In this document: positions 40,041 to 49,156 of the stretch, piece by piece | How positions within the stretch are numbered: position 1 is the stretch's first letter | Layout of the letters: every line of letters starts with the position of its first letter | DNA from: Chloroflexales bacterium ZM16-3 | GTDB taxonomy: Bacteria; Chloroflexota; Chloroflexia; Chloroflexales; Chloroflexaceae | Reading direction: 5' to 3' | NCBI GenBank assembly: GCA_004138175.2 | Contig: RYFE02000035.1 | Coordinates: forward strand, 1-57,164 | Length of the DNA: 57,164 nucleotides | Translations under genes and position numbers: made by a program | The notes under the pieces: generated by a model | The model's database searches: none | What the model was told of the DNA's origin: nothing | Seen by the model: the letters and a program-made list of their open reading frames with translations, nothing else

Positions 40041-41633
40041 CTATGTATTCGCAGTCGGCATCCGGCTCATCGCGTACTCGGCCAGCGCCGTGATCGTCAG
40101 ACTCGGATTCACCCCCGGATTCGCCGGCACGGTCGCCCCATCCACCACATACAGACCGGGGTAGCCGTGAACCTGACAGTCCAGGTCGATCACGCCCTCC
40201 TCGGCGCTGAGGCCGAAGGGACAGCCGCCCAGGATGTGCGCCGTCATCGGGATGTTCAACAGCGACTCGTTCACGCTGGCCGAGGGGATACCGTTCGTCT
40301 TCTCGGCGAAGCGCTTGGTCACATAGTGGCCGATCAGGATCTTGCTCGGAATGGGGTTGTTCGGGTCGGCCCGGCTAACCATGCCGCGCCGCCCGAGGGT
40401 GAGCGGGCTGCGGCCCAGGCGCATGCTGATCTGGTTGTCTATGGTCTGCATCACCAGCATAATCGTGGTGCGCCGCGCCCAGCCCGGCACAACGTGGGTG
40501 CGCAGGAAGTCGAGCGGTCGCCTGAAGATGTCGCCTGCCGACTGGAGCAGGCGGCGCGGGATGCTGCCCTCCTCGATCAGCGGGCCGCCGAGGAAGCGGA
40601 TCAGGTCGGAGCCAGCCGGGTAGCGCACCGGCTCCACGGTCGTCACCGGATCGGCGTAGAAGATCGAGGTGATCGCCACCCCCTCGGAGTAGTTGGTCTT
40701 GCGGCTGCGGCTGATCACGCCGAGCAGCGACTCGCTGTTGGTGCGCACAATGTCGCCCAGGCGGCGCGAGATGCGCGGCAGCGAGCGGGTGATGTCGCGG
40801 CAGCGGAACATGAGCCGCAGGGTGCCCACCGTGCCGCCGGAGATGATCACATTGCGGGCGCGCACGCGGCGGGGGCGCTCGGGGAGCCATGCCGTCGGGC
40901 GACGATACAGCACCTCGTAGCGGGCGCCGTCGGGCTGGCCGGGCGGCAGCGGGCGGATGTCGCACACCTCAGCGTCAGGGCGCACCTCGGCCCCCCCCTT
41001 CTCGGCGAAGTAGAGGTAGTTTTTAGGCAGCGTGTTCTTGGCATTGTAGCGGCAGCCCACCATGCAGCCGCCGCAGTGGGTACACCCGGCCCGCGCCGGC
41101 CCGGCCCCGCCGAAGTAAGGGTCAGGCACCGTCACCCCCGGCTCGCCGAAGAAGACGCCAGTCTCGGTAGGGCGGGCGGTGTCGGCCTGGCCCAGCTCCT
41201 CGGCGATCTCGCGCAGCACCGTGTCGGCCGGCCACTGGCGCGGGTTGGTGGCCACGCCCAGCATGCGCTTGGCCGTCTCGTAGTGCGGGGCCAGCAGCGC
41301 CTTCCAGTCCGCCAGCTGGTGCCACGCCGACGCGGCGAACATCTCGTCGCTGGGCACCATCAGCACGTTGGCGTAGACGAGGCTGCCCCCGCCCACCCCG
41401 CTGCCGCGCAGCACCACCACGTCGCGGAAGGGGATGATCTGCATGATGCCGAAGCAGCGCGCCATCGGCAGCCAGAGGTAGCGCCAGATGTTCCAGTTCG
41501 TCTTCGCGTAGTCTTCCTCGCTAAAGCGCCGGCCGCGCTCAAGCACCAGCACGCGGTAGCCCTTCTCGGTCAGCCGCATCGCCGAGACGCTCCCGCCGAA
41601 CCCGGAACCGATGATCACGTAGTCGTAGCACAT
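40041..41633 (-). CDS. GMC-family oxidoreductase (cholesterol-oxidase-like)
   Basis: The 530-residue flavoprotein starts with an FAD Rossmann motif (IIGSGFGGSVSAMRL), has GSGVGGGSLVYANVL, and ends with the GMC C-terminal HILGGCPFG and NPGVNPSLTITALAEYAM segments. The cluster CTHCGGCMVGC near residue 180 is typical of the cholesterol-oxidase-like branch with a cysteine motif. It oxidises an unknown alcohol or sterol. The array upstream gives an in-frame extension (to ATG at 41672) reading IQHSAFNI; the start at 41633 is preferred because the flavin motif begins there. No normal ribosome binding site remains. Confidence 0.88.
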   Translation of the reverse strand: MCYDYVIIGSGFGGSVSAMRLTEKGYRVLVLERGRRFSEEDYAKTNWNIWRYLWLPMARCFGIMQIIPFRDVVVLRGSGVGGGSLVYANVLMVPSDEMFAASAWHQLADWKALLAPHYETAKRMLGVATNPRQWPADTVLREIAEELGQADTARPTETGVFFGEPGVTVPDPYFGGAGPARAGCTHCGGCMVGCRYNAKNTLPKNYLYFAEKGGAEVRPDAEVCDIRPLPPGQPDGARYEVLYRRPTAWLPERPRRVRARNVIISGGTVGTLRLMFRCRDITRSLPRISRRLGDIVRTNSESLLGVISRSRKTNYSEGVAITSIFYADPVTTVEPVRYPAGSDLIRFLGGPLIEEGSIPRRLLQSAGDIFRRPLDFLRTHVVPGWARRTTIMLVMQTIDNQISMRLGRSPLTLGRRGMVSRADPNNPIPSKILIGHYVTKRFAEKTNGIPSASVNESLLNIPMTAHILGGCPFGLSAEEGVIDLDCQVHGYPGLYVVDGATVPANPGVNPSLTITALAEYAMSRMPTANT

Positions 41634-41811
41634 AATGTTGAATGCTGAATGCTGAATGTTGAATTTCAACATAGCTTCGCATCATAAGTTGCCTGCTTAT
41701 TATAGAACTGGGCATCCCTTCTGTGGCGAATGATCGCGTATCCCATTGTGAAGAAGCGGAATCTACGCCAGGGCCGCTTCGTGATACAGTTATCTTCAAC
41801 ACTCAACATTG
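41634..41811. repeat. TTGAATG heptamer array at the GMC gene start
   Basis: AATG, TTGAATG, CTGAATG, CTGAATG, TTGAATT units abut the GMC start codon (41634-41672), and a short TTCAACACTCAACATTG copy lies at 41795-41811, 12 nt before the CoA-transferase ATG. The gap between is otherwise featureless. The same family occurs at 51147 and 52071. Confidence 0.85.
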
Positions 41812-41823
41812 AAAGGATCCTCC

Positions 41824-43017
41824 ATGCCAGGAGCCCTCGACGACATCCTCATCCTCGACCTCAGCCGCGTCCTCGCCGGGCCGTATGGCACGATGGTGCT
41901 GGGCGACTTCGGCGCACGCGTGATCAAGGTCGAGCAGCCCGGCCAGGGCGACGAGACCCGCAGCTGGGGGCCGCCCTTCGCCGCCGACGGCCAGAGCGCC
42001 TACTTCCTCTGCGCCAACCGCAACAAGGAGAGCCTCACGCTCAACCTGCGCCACCCCGAGGGCCGGCAGGTTGTGCGCGAGCTGGCCGCCCGCGCCGACG
42101 TGCTGATCGAGAACTTCAAGGTTGGCACAATGGCCGCCCTTGGCCTGGGCTACGAGTCGCTGCGCGAGCTGAACCCCGGCCTGATCTACTGCGCGATCAC
42201 TGGCTACGGCCAGGATGGTCCATACGCCCGCCGCCCCGGCTACGACACGGTCATCCAGGCCCAGGGCGGGCTGATGAGCATCACCGGGCCAGCCAACGGC
42301 GAGCCATTCAAAGTGGGCGTGGCCGTGGTTGACATCACCGCCGGGCTGTACGCGGCCACGTCCATCCTGGCCGCCCTGCACCACCGCACGCATAGCGGCG
42401 AGGGCCAGATGATCGACATCGCCCTGTTCGACGTGCAGCTGAGCTGGCTGGCCAATGTCGCCTCGGCCTTCCTGGTCTCAGGGCGGCCGCCGACACGCCA
42501 GGGCAACGCCCACGCCACCATCGTGCCCTACCAGCCCTTCGCCGCCGCCGACGGCTATGTGATGGTGGCGGTCGGCAACGACGGCCAGTTCGCCCGGCTC
42601 TGCACAGCCCTGGGCCAACCCGCGTGGGCCGCCGACCCGCGCTTCGCCACCAACCCGGCCCGCGTGGCCAACCGCACCGAGCTGCTGCCCATGATCGCCG
42701 CGATCATGGCCGGGCGCCCGGTGGATGCCTGGGTCGATGATCTGCTAGCCGCCGACGTGCCCTGCGCCCCGGTCAACGACATCCCCACCGCCCTGGCCGA
42801 CCCGCAGGCCACAGCGCGCGGCATGGTGCAGGAGATCCCCGCCGAGGGCGGCCCTCCGGTGCGTATGGTCGGCCCCGCGCCCAAGCTGAGCGCCACGCCG
42901 GCCGCCATCCGCAGCGCGCCGCCGCATCACGGCCAGCACACCGAGGCCGTCCTGGGCGAGCTGCTCGGCTATGATGATGAGAAGATCGCCCGCCTGCACG
43001 ATGAGGGCGCGATCTGA
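41824..43017 (+). CDS. Family III (CaiB/BaiF) CoA transferase
   Basis: The 397-residue protein has the family III N terminus ILDLSRVLAGPYGTMVLGDFGA with catalytic Asp expected in NKESLTLNLRHPEG-DVLIENFK (the ENFK motif, near residue 100), then YCAITGYGQDGPYARRPGYD. It moves CoA between carboxylic acids. In Chloroflexia several such enzymes serve the 3-hydroxypropionate cycle; which substrate this uses is unknown. The start at 41824 has AAGGATCC 8 nt upstream. Confidence 0.93.
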   Translation: MPGALDDILILDLSRVLAGPYGTMVLGDFGARVIKVEQPGQGDETRSWGPPFAADGQSAYFLCANRNKESLTLNLRHPEGRQVVRELAARADVLIENFKVGTMAALGLGYESLRELNPGLIYCAITGYGQDGPYARRPGYDTVIQAQGGLMSITGPANGEPFKVGVAVVDITAGLYAATSILAALHHRTHSGEGQMIDIALFDVQLSWLANVASAFLVSGRPPTRQGNAHATIVPYQPFAAADGYVMVAVGNDGQFARLCTALGQPAWAADPRFATNPARVANRTELLPMIAAIMAGRPVDAWVDDLLAADVPCAPVNDIPTALADPQATARGMVQEIPAEGGPPVRMVGPAPKLSATPAAIRSAPPHHGQHTEAVLGELLGYDDEKIARLHDEGAI

Positions 43018-43037
43018 GAGAGGCGCAAGCCTTCACG

Positions 43038-43145
43038 CGCAATACCGCAAAACTCGCCCTGTCACGCTGAGCGAAGCGAAGCGTCCCGGTGGGCGATAGG
43101 GACGCCGGGACGCTTCGCTTCGCTCAGCGCGACATTTTGTGACAG
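43038..43145. repeat. Inverted repeat with TGAGCGAAGCGAAG core
   Basis: CGCAATACCGCA (43038) is followed by CTGTCACGCTGAGCGAAGCG on the left and CTTCGCTTCGCTCAGCG plus GTGACAGG on the right, around GGTGGGCGATAGGGACGCC. It matches the composite at 29651-29812. It lies between the CoA transferase and the convergent subtilase; no gene is seen in the rest of this 216-bp gap. Confidence 0.88.
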
Positions 43146-43233
43146 GCGGATTGATTGAGCTTGCGAGCAACCAGGTTCATGAAATCAGTGGCCCAGCTGC
43201 TCTGCTCAGTGCTATAAGAGCGCGGAGGAAGCG

Positions 43234-46200
43234 CTATCGGTACACGATGGGCATCCATATCGTGTGCGGAGCGTCGAGCGTCTCCATCCGCACGCTCAGC
43301 GTTGTGCTCAGATTCAGCGGGTCGTTGCTCTGGATGAGAATATCGGCGCTCGCCGGCCAGCTCTCGCTCGTGCGTACCCAGCTCAGCCGAACTGGCAGGC
43401 TCGCCTGCCCGCCGGGGGCGATAGTGCCCGAGGGGGTGGGCAGTGAGGCCCACATGGAAGTGATGGGCTGCTGGCGAAGCTCAATCGTCTGGCCGCTGCT
43501 CAGAGACAGGCTGCTGCCGCATCCTAGTGACTGGACACTCGTGCTGCTCTGCTGCACGCCCGCGCTCGCCAGCCTATTCGGCGAAAGGGCGTCCACGCGC
43601 TTGTAGTTCAGCGTCGCCCGGCCGTCAGGGCGAAGCAGCGCCTGGAAGCTCATGCGCGTGTTCAGATCGCCGAAGAGCGGGACATCCTCCCAGGTTGCCA
43701 GGAAGCCCGCCGCCGTGCTGGCGTAGCTCATCCTCCCCCCTGCCGAGGGGTCGAGGTCAACGTGCAGCGGGACCAGCGCGGCGTCGGGCGTCTCGCTCAG
43801 CGGCAGGCAGCCCGTGATGTAGCTCCCGGTTGTGCTGCCCAACGATGCGAAGCTGATGATCCCATTTGCCCCGAGCGAGGCACTGACATAGCTCTGACTG
43901 AAGAAGGGGAAGGGGAAGCCCAGGCTGATCGGGGCGCTCACCTCATCGTCGGCCAGCGCGAGCGTGACGGCATTCGCGGGCGGGTCGATCCACGCCACCG
44001 CCGGGCCGTCGGCCTGGCCGCTGCGCCAAACGCCATAGCTCGCCGCCGGCAGGCTGGCGCTGTAGGTCAACTCCTTCGTGCCATCATTGCGCAGCGTGAA
44101 GGTAAGGCTCTGTGGCTCCCCTAGCGCGACGGTCGCCGTCAGGAGGCTCGCGTCGGCAGACAGGTGGGCCACGTCAGTGTCAAGGGCGAAGTCGGAAGTT
44201 TGGCTCTCTTTGGCAGCGAGAGTCACGCTGACCGACTGCGGCGCGTAGTCGAAGGAACGCGCCGTGAGCATGTAGCTTGTCGTCGAGGGGGGCAGGATGA
44301 TCGTGTAGGCACCACTCGCATCGGTGCTCACCGTTACGCCACCAGTCACACTCACCGAACCCGCCAGGGGGCTACCATCGGCGGCGCGGGTCAGATGGCC
44401 ACTCACCGTCGCATAGTTCGAGTCGGCGGGCACCGTCAGCGTCACCGGGATGACCAGGGGCGACTGGGTCAGATCGGCGTCGTGGACGAGGATACGAGCC
44501 TGGTAGGTTCCCGGCCCTGGCACGTAGTGCGTGTCGATCATGATATCGACGCTGGCGCTTGCCAAGGTGCCGATTGTGCTCACGCCGGCAGCGGGCAGGC
44601 TGAGCCAGGGCACATCCACGCTGGCCTGAGCCACGGCGGCGTAGGCGTCGAGCTGGCCATAGCCATAGATATTGTTCGGCGCGCTGGTGGCGTGGCAGAG
44701 GCTGTAGAGCGAGCTGTCGAAGCGCGTGTCGCCACTGATCGGCACGGCACTGTCGGCGAGGATCTGGTAGGTGCGGTCATAGTCACCGATCAGGCTGGGG
44801 TTGGCCGACCAGATCAGCGCCACGCTGCCAGCCACGTGCGGAGTCGCCATCGAGGTGCCGCTCACGGCGTTGTAGAGCTGAGTCAAATCGGAGACAGTGG
44901 AGACAATCGAGCTGCCCGGCGCGGTAATATCGGGCTTCAGCCGACCATCCATGCTCGGGCCGATGCTGCTATAGCTGGCGATCTTGTTGGCGCTGTCGAG
45001 CGCGCCCACGCCTACAACCTGGGCGTAGTCGCCGGGCGACTGGATGCTGCTACAGCCGCCGGCGCTGCCGGTGTTGCCCGCAGCGAAGACTGGGAAGATC
45101 CCCGCTGCCCGCCAGGCCGCCACATAGCCGGCGTACCAGGAGTCATTGCTGACGCCCGACGACCAGGAGTTGCTAATAATCTGCGGGCGCAGGTCGGTGC
45201 GCGGGTTCTGGCCGCTCAGGTCAGTCGGGGCAAGCAGCCACTGGGCGGCCTCTATCAGCGTCGTCTCAGCGCAGGCGCTCACATCACAGGCCCGTGCGGC
45301 GATCCAGCGCGCGCCGGGGGCGACGCCCACCGCCGGCGTGATGGCGCTGGCCCCGCCGCTCGCAACCATCGTGCCCATGGTGTGGGTGCCGTGGTAGCCC
45401 GAGTCGGTCGGGGCTGTCGAATTGGCGAAGGGGTCGTACCAGTTATAGATATTGTCGAAGACCCCGCCGCCCTTGTTGCCACGGTACTGGCCCACCAGAT
45501 CCGGGTGGCTATAGTTCACCCCGCTGTCGATATTGGCCACCGTGATCCCGGCACCGCGCACGCCGAAGTTGCTCCAGACCCGGTCGGCCCCGATGCGCAC
45601 GATGTTCCAGCACACATTCGCCGCGTCGGGGTAGCAACTGGTCGTCGCGTCAAGGGAGGCATCCGTGGGCACTGCCTCGTCGAAGGCCATAATACGGTTC
45701 GCCCGCAGCATCGCCACCTCGGGGCGGGCCGCCAGGGCGGCCACATCGGCCGCGTCGCCGTGAACAGCCAGGGCGTTGACGATCCAGAGGGGCGTGTAGG
45801 GGACGCCGCGGGCGTCGAGAAGCGCGCGCAGGCCGACCTGGCTACGCGCGGCTTGGTCACGGAGCGTCTCGTACACATACTGGCCACGCTGATCCCAGTC
45901 GCTGATCGTATAGGCCGCGCTCAGATCGGCCTGGTCGCCCAGGAAGACAAGAAAGTCGGCCGAGCCATCGGGCGCGGCAGCGGTCGCGGCGCTCAACTGG
46001 AGATCGACGCGCTGGGCCTGCTGCGGCAGCGACGCGGCGCGCAGATCGGCAGGCACGGCCGATGCTAGGCTCGCCGCCGGGGCGCTGGCAGCCAACGCCT
46101 CGTAGAGTCGAGGCGTCACCGGCGAGCCGCCACCATTCTGGAGGCTGATTGTCACCTTATCGGTGGTGCCGAGGGCCACGCTGGCGGTGATGGCCGACGG

Positions 46201-46326
46201 CGTGCTGGTGAGCTGCGAGCCTGCGCCAGCAAAAGCGTATTGCGGGGTTGCGGGGGCGGCCAAGCTCGCGACGAGGGTGGTGAGCAGGAGCAGCAGAGAG
46301 GCGATCTTGCGCCGATGGGTTATCAT
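43234..46326 (-). CDS. Secreted subtilisin-family (S8) serine protease
   Basis: The 1030-residue protein has a signal peptide (MITHRRK plus a leucine-rich core, cut near ATPQYAFA), an inhibitor-like I9 region and a subtilase domain with Asp in IDSGVNYSHPD (about residue 275), His in YHGTHTMG (about 323) and Ser in GTSMATPHVAG (about 485). Downstream are a carboxypeptidase-regulatory-like beta domain (SGHLTRAADGSPL, about 665) and beta-sandwich domains to the C terminus. It is probably an extracellular, surface-associated protease. The start at 46326 fits the signal peptide; ATG at 46353 is in frame. No ribosome binding site is clear. Confidence 0.92.
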   Translation of the reverse strand: MITHRRKIASLLLLLTTLVASLAAPATPQYAFAGAGSQLTSTPSAITASVALGTTDKVTISLQNGGGSPVTPRLYEALAASAPAASLASAVPADLRAASLPQQAQRVDLQLSAATAAAPDGSADFLVFLGDQADLSAAYTISDWDQRGQYVYETLRDQAARSQVGLRALLDARGVPYTPLWIVNALAVHGDAADVAALAARPEVAMLRANRIMAFDEAVPTDASLDATTSCYPDAANVCWNIVRIGADRVWSNFGVRGAGITVANIDSGVNYSHPDLVGQYRGNKGGGVFDNIYNWYDPFANSTAPTDSGYHGTHTMGTMVASGGASAITPAVGVAPGARWIAARACDVSACAETTLIEAAQWLLAPTDLSGQNPRTDLRPQIISNSWSSGVSNDSWYAGYVAAWRAAGIFPVFAAGNTGSAGGCSSIQSPGDYAQVVGVGALDSANKIASYSSIGPSMDGRLKPDITAPGSSIVSTVSDLTQLYNAVSGTSMATPHVAGSVALIWSANPSLIGDYDRTYQILADSAVPISGDTRFDSSLYSLCHATSAPNNIYGYGQLDAYAAVAQASVDVPWLSLPAAGVSTIGTLASASVDIMIDTHYVPGPGTYQARILVHDADLTQSPLVIPVTLTVPADSNYATVSGHLTRAADGSPLAGSVSVTGGVTVSTDASGAYTIILPPSTTSYMLTARSFDYAPQSVSVTLAAKESQTSDFALDTDVAHLSADASLLTATVALGEPQSLTFTLRNDGTKELTYSASLPAASYGVWRSGQADGPAVAWIDPPANAVTLALADDEVSAPISLGFPFPFFSQSYVSASLGANGIISFASLGSTTGSYITGCLPLSETPDAALVPLHVDLDPSAGGRMSYASTAAGFLATWEDVPLFGDLNTRMSFQALLRPDGRATLNYKRVDALSPNRLASAGVQQSSTSVQSLGCGSSLSLSSGQTIELRQQPITSMWASLPTPSGTIAPGGQASLPVRLSWVRTSESWPASADILIQSNDPLNLSTTLSVRMETLDAPHTIWMPIVYR

Positions 46327-46664
46327 GGGAGCTTTCAGAAAACTGTATGCCATAAGGCAGATGTAAAGATAGGGTAGCAGCCCCCATCGGTGATGTCAAC
46401 GGGAGCAGCACCGTACCTTTGGGCGATTGTTATGCTCATGCAGCCCGCCATTGCGAGCGGACTGGTACGCAGTTTGCTACAGGGACTACAGCACGCAGTG
46501 GGCGTGACATATCATCTGCCCGCCGTGCCTATACATTAGCAAGGTTTCAGAGCACGTTACCGTCCCTGCCGCCTGAAACCTTGTCTTACCCAGGGAGCAG
46601 CCGACGCACCTGGCAAGCTAAGCCAGCCAGCGCCGCGACATCCCCTCAGATGGAGGATACGATA
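46327..46664. other. Divergent intergenic region with a TGAAACCTTGTC hairpin
   Basis: This 338-bp gap holds no gene. AAGGTTTCAG (46541-46550) and CTGAAACCTT (46573-46582) can pair around a 22-nt loop. The motif TGAAACCTTGTCT occurs twice more, near 32559 and 49799. GGAGG 8 nt before the ATG at 46665 serves the next gene. No clear -10/-35 pair was found. Confidence 0.5.
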
Positions 46665-47129
46665 ATGGTGCAAGCAATCTCAGGGCGCTTTCATACGCGC
46701 GAGGATGCAGAGCAAGCGATGCGCGACCTAGCCGCCAGCGGGATTCGCCGTGAGGCGATCCATCTGACGAGGATCGATGAGGGCGTTAGGCGCACAACGG
46801 CCAGCCCCGCCCGCACCGATATGATCATCGGCGTGATCTTCGGCGGGCTGCTCGGCGGGACGATCGGCGCTTTCGCTGGCGCGCTCTTCATGTCTATCCC
46901 GGTTCTCAGCACGCTGATCCTCAGCGTCATGGCGGGCGTGGGCATAGGAGGCAACTTCGCCAGCATGATCGCCGGTATTGTGGCCGGGCTTATCATCGGC
47001 GGCATCTTCGGAGGGGTCACATGGGATCACATCACCGCAGGCGACGTGGTTGTAACAGCCGAGGTCGAGGATGACGACCGGGATCTCATCACGACGATCT
47101 TCCGGTACGATGGTGCGCTCTCGGCCTGA
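46665..47129 (+). CDS. Small glycine-zipper membrane protein
   Basis: The 154-residue protein starts with a soluble segment (SGRFHTREDAEQAMRDLAASG) resembling the N-terminal domain of general-stress/GsmA-like proteins, followed by a membrane part with two Gly-rich helices (GVIFGGLLGGTIGAFAGALF and GGNFASMIAGIVAGLIIGG). The C terminus (VVVTAEVEDDD) is acidic and likely cytoplasmic. Function is unknown. GGAGG upstream supports the start at 46665; the longer frame from 46419 has no site and poor composition. Confidence 0.75.
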   Translation: MVQAISGRFHTREDAEQAMRDLAASGIRREAIHLTRIDEGVRRTTASPARTDMIIGVIFGGLLGGTIGAFAGALFMSIPVLSTLILSVMAGVGIGGNFASMIAGIVAGLIIGGIFGGVTWDHITAGDVVVTAEVEDDDRDLITTIFRYDGALSA

Positions 47130-47148
47130 TCAGGCGCGCCTCATGCAC

Positions 47149-47199
47149 ATAATGTTGCGGGAATATGTCAGCGAAGCTGGCATATTCCCACAACATTAT
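47149..47199. repeat. Constant-loop hairpin (loop GCGAAGC)
   Basis: Arms of 22 bp (ATAATGTTGCGGGAATATGT outward; 20 pairs, one G-U and one mismatch) around GCGAAGC (47171-47177). It lies 19 nt after the small membrane protein gene and 29 nt before the convergent patatin end. Confidence 0.88.
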
Positions 47200-47227
47200 A
47201 ACGGTTTTCCGGGGGGCAGCGCCGCCC

Positions 47228-48442
47228 TTAGGCACCACTCTCAATCCGTCCGAGTAGCCGGTCGAGCTCGGCGAGCGTGTGAGAGAGCCCGGCGGGGGTG
47301 CGGCTGAGGGCACCGTCGCCCATCATGATCGAGCGGAGCGAATCAATATCATCATCCGCCGCCTCCATGTCGATCAGATCCTGACAAAGCCGTCGGTCGT
47401 CGATTGCAATACCGTGGCGACCGAGCATCGCTTTGTAGCGCGCGAAGTGCTGCGTGAGCTGCGTGGCCACCGTCTCGAAGGCGTGGCGAGCGATGGTCAG
47501 TCGCGTCTGGTAGCGCATCGTGCTGCCGTGGAACATCACGTGATCATCGCGGCTGGGCTCGATCAGAATGATATCGACATTAGGGTGGCGGCGGCGGATC
47601 TGCTTGATGTGGTAGTGTAGGCCAGCGTGGATGAAGGTGCGGAAGACCTGGCTGCCGATCAGGGGGAGTCCCTCGTCGCTGATGGCGTGGCCAGGCGGAT
47701 GGTGCCGGTTGTCGAAGGGCACCATCGGGTTGATGCAGACGATCAGCTCGGCGCCTCCCTCGATCGCCACATCAAGGCTGACGGTGCCACGGATCCCGCC
47801 GTCGATATAGTCGCGCTCGCCGATCCGTACCGGCCGATAGAAGAGCGGGATCGCCGCCGAGGCAGAGACCGCCTGCGAGATCGGGACATGCTCAAGGGGC
47901 GGATGGCCGAAGATCGCCCGCTCGCCGGTGTCGAGGTTGGTGGCGATGATAGACAGCTCGTGATCGAGTTTGGAAAAGTGGTTGGTGCGACCGGGAAGCT
48001 CTAGAGCGGCGCGCAGGTAGTGATCAAGAGCGCTGGCATCGTAGAGGCCACTTGGCAAGCTGGGGGCGAGGTGCTCGGCGAGGTCGAAGAGCGAGGTGCC
48101 CTGCCCGGTGAGCAGATTGCCCACGATTGTGCCGAGGGCGGCGGGCAGATGGCGGACTCGGGCGATGGCGGCGGGCAGGTTGAGCGAGAAGAGGTGCTGC
48201 GGCTCAAGCTGGTCGATCCCGAGGGTCGAGCTGTGGAGGACAGAGAGCAGCGTGCGCGGCGAGATATTGTTGGCCATGCAGGCGCAGACCAGGCCGCCAG
48301 CGCTCGTACCGACATAGCTGTCGAACTCGTTGACCGAGTGCTGATCGAGGATCTGGTCGATCGCGCAGAGGGCACCGATCTCGTAGGCGGCACCAGCGAC
48401 CCCGCCGCCCGCCAGCACAAGGGCAGATTTGCTACGCTGCAT
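47228..48442 (-). CDS. Patatin-like phospholipase 2, in PHA cluster
   Basis: The 404-residue protein has LAGGGVAGAAYEIG near the start, GTSAGG (nucleophile Ser) and DGGIRG (dyad Asp). The oxyanion loop lacks the usual Arg (GGGVAG against GGGxRG), so it is a divergent patatin. It lies downstream of phaR and phasin on the same strand, so a role in PHA granule turnover or lipid coating is possible, as for patatin-type depolymerases; this is an inference. The start at 48442 follows a hairpin (48460-48503); an in-frame ATG at 48490 lies within it. Confidence 0.85.
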   Translation of the reverse strand: MQRSKSALVLAGGGVAGAAYEIGALCAIDQILDQHSVNEFDSYVGTSAGGLVCACMANNISPRTLLSVLHSSTLGIDQLEPQHLFSLNLPAAIARVRHLPAALGTIVGNLLTGQGTSLFDLAEHLAPSLPSGLYDASALDHYLRAALELPGRTNHFSKLDHELSIIATNLDTGERAIFGHPPLEHVPISQAVSASAAIPLFYRPVRIGERDYIDGGIRGTVSLDVAIEGGAELIVCINPMVPFDNRHHPPGHAISDEGLPLIGSQVFRTFIHAGLHYHIKQIRRRHPNVDIILIEPSRDDHVMFHGSTMRYQTRLTIARHAFETVATQLTQHFARYKAMLGRHGIAIDDRRLCQDLIDMEAADDDIDSLRSIMMGDGALSRTPAGLSHTLAELDRLLGRIESGA

Positions 48443-48459
48443 AGCTGCACCATTGGTAG

Positions 48460-48503
48460 GGAAGGGTGACGCGTGAACAAAAACCTTCACGCGTCACCCT
48501 TCC
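48460..48503. repeat. 18-bp inverted repeat between phaR and patatin genes
   Basis: GGAAGGGTGACGCGTGAA and its exact complement enclose CAAAAACC. It separates phaR from the patatin gene and might attenuate the downstream gene. No T tract is seen. Confidence 0.8.
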
Positions 48504-48507
48504 ATTG

Positions 48508-49035
48508 TTATTTCCTGAGGAGCTGTTCGACAATTGAGGACAGCGCATCGACCTGAGCGTGAAGCTGGACAACGTCGTTGCGGCTGGGCATATCGATCTC
48601 TTGGTCGGCGATATGGGATGGCGCGCTGTCTGCGAACTCCTGGCGGAGCAGCAGCAGCCGCCAGCGCACTCCCTCATCGGGCGTGATCTCGCCGCGCTCG
48701 ATCAGAGTGTCGATCCGGCGTCCGATCTCCGTCTCGATCAGCTCCGTGCCACCGAGCGACCCGAAAAGCGTGCGTCGCAGGTTGGTGATCGTATCGCCGC
48801 CCAGCTGGATCATCCCAGTCAGCAGTGTCGTTGACAGCTGCAAACTGCTGCGCCCACGGGCCTGGAGCACAACCTGAGCGAGGATGCTGGAGGTGATATC
48901 ATCGCCGGTCTCATTATCGAGGATCTGGACGGCATCGCCGTTCTGCACGAGCCCGGCAATGCCGTCCAGCGTAATATACTGCTTACGGTTCGTATGGTAG
49001 AGCTTGCGATTGGCGTACTTTTTGATCGTGTGCAT
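48508..49035 (-). CDS. phaR: PHA synthesis regulator PhaR
   Basis: The 175-residue protein carries the PHB_acc_N DNA-binding domain: IKKYANRKLYHTNRKQYITLDGIAGLV, then GDAVQILDNETGDDITSSIL. In family members this domain binds DNA and PHA; PhaR represses phasin genes and leaves them when bound to PHA granules. The C terminus is acidic and coiled-coil-like. Its own upstream region and that of the phasin gene share the motif at 49074 and 49748, as expected for an auto-regulated repressor. The start at 49035 matches the family N terminus. Confidence 0.9.
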   Translation of the reverse strand: MHTIKKYANRKLYHTNRKQYITLDGIAGLVQNGDAVQILDNETGDDITSSILAQVVLQARGRSSLQLSTTLLTGMIQLGGDTITNLRRTLFGSLGGTELIETEIGRRIDTLIERGEITPDEGVRWRLLLLRQEFADSAPSHIADQEIDMPSRNDVVQLHAQVDALSSIVEQLLRK

Positions 49036-49073
49036 ACGCCCTCGGCATTGTGTGGAAAGAGTTTGGCAGGGCC

Positions 49074-49092
49074 AGTATAACACACTGTGTCA
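49074..49092 (-). promoter_or_regulatory. Shared operator/promoter motif upstream of phaR
   Basis: AGTATAACACACTGTGTCA (plus strand). On the minus strand it reads TGACAC...TTATACT, with a TATACT -10-like hexamer. It is 17/19 identical to the site at 49748-49766, and both differences are paired, so the ACRC-T-GYGT palindrome is kept. It lies 39 nt before the phaR start. Confidence 0.6.
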
Positions 49093-49101
49093 GAAGACAG
49101 A

Positions 49102-49133
49102 CGCCCCCGCCCCGATTCATCGGGGCGGGGGCG
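49102..49133 (-). terminator. Hairpin after the phasin gene
   Basis: Perfect 15-bp arms (CGCCCCCGCCCCGAT and complement) around TC. It lies 24 nt downstream of the phasin stop and before phaR on the minus strand; no T tract is present. It probably separates phasin and phaR transcripts. Confidence 0.65.
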
Positions 49134-49156
49134 CTATGGCAAAGGGCAAGCCGCCG

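Noticed and set aside
40167-41648. 493-codon plus-strand open frame opposite the GMC gene
   Set aside because: Shadow of a gene with clear FAD motifs; the shadow sequence is His/Ala/Gly-rich without domains.
44164-46068. 634-codon plus-strand open frame opposite the subtilase
   Set aside because: The minus strand has a signal peptide, catalytic triad and family-length domains; the opposite frame has none.
46419-46664. N-terminal extension of the glycine-zipper protein
   Set aside because: Poor composition, no ribosome binding site, while GGAGG precedes the ATG at 46665.
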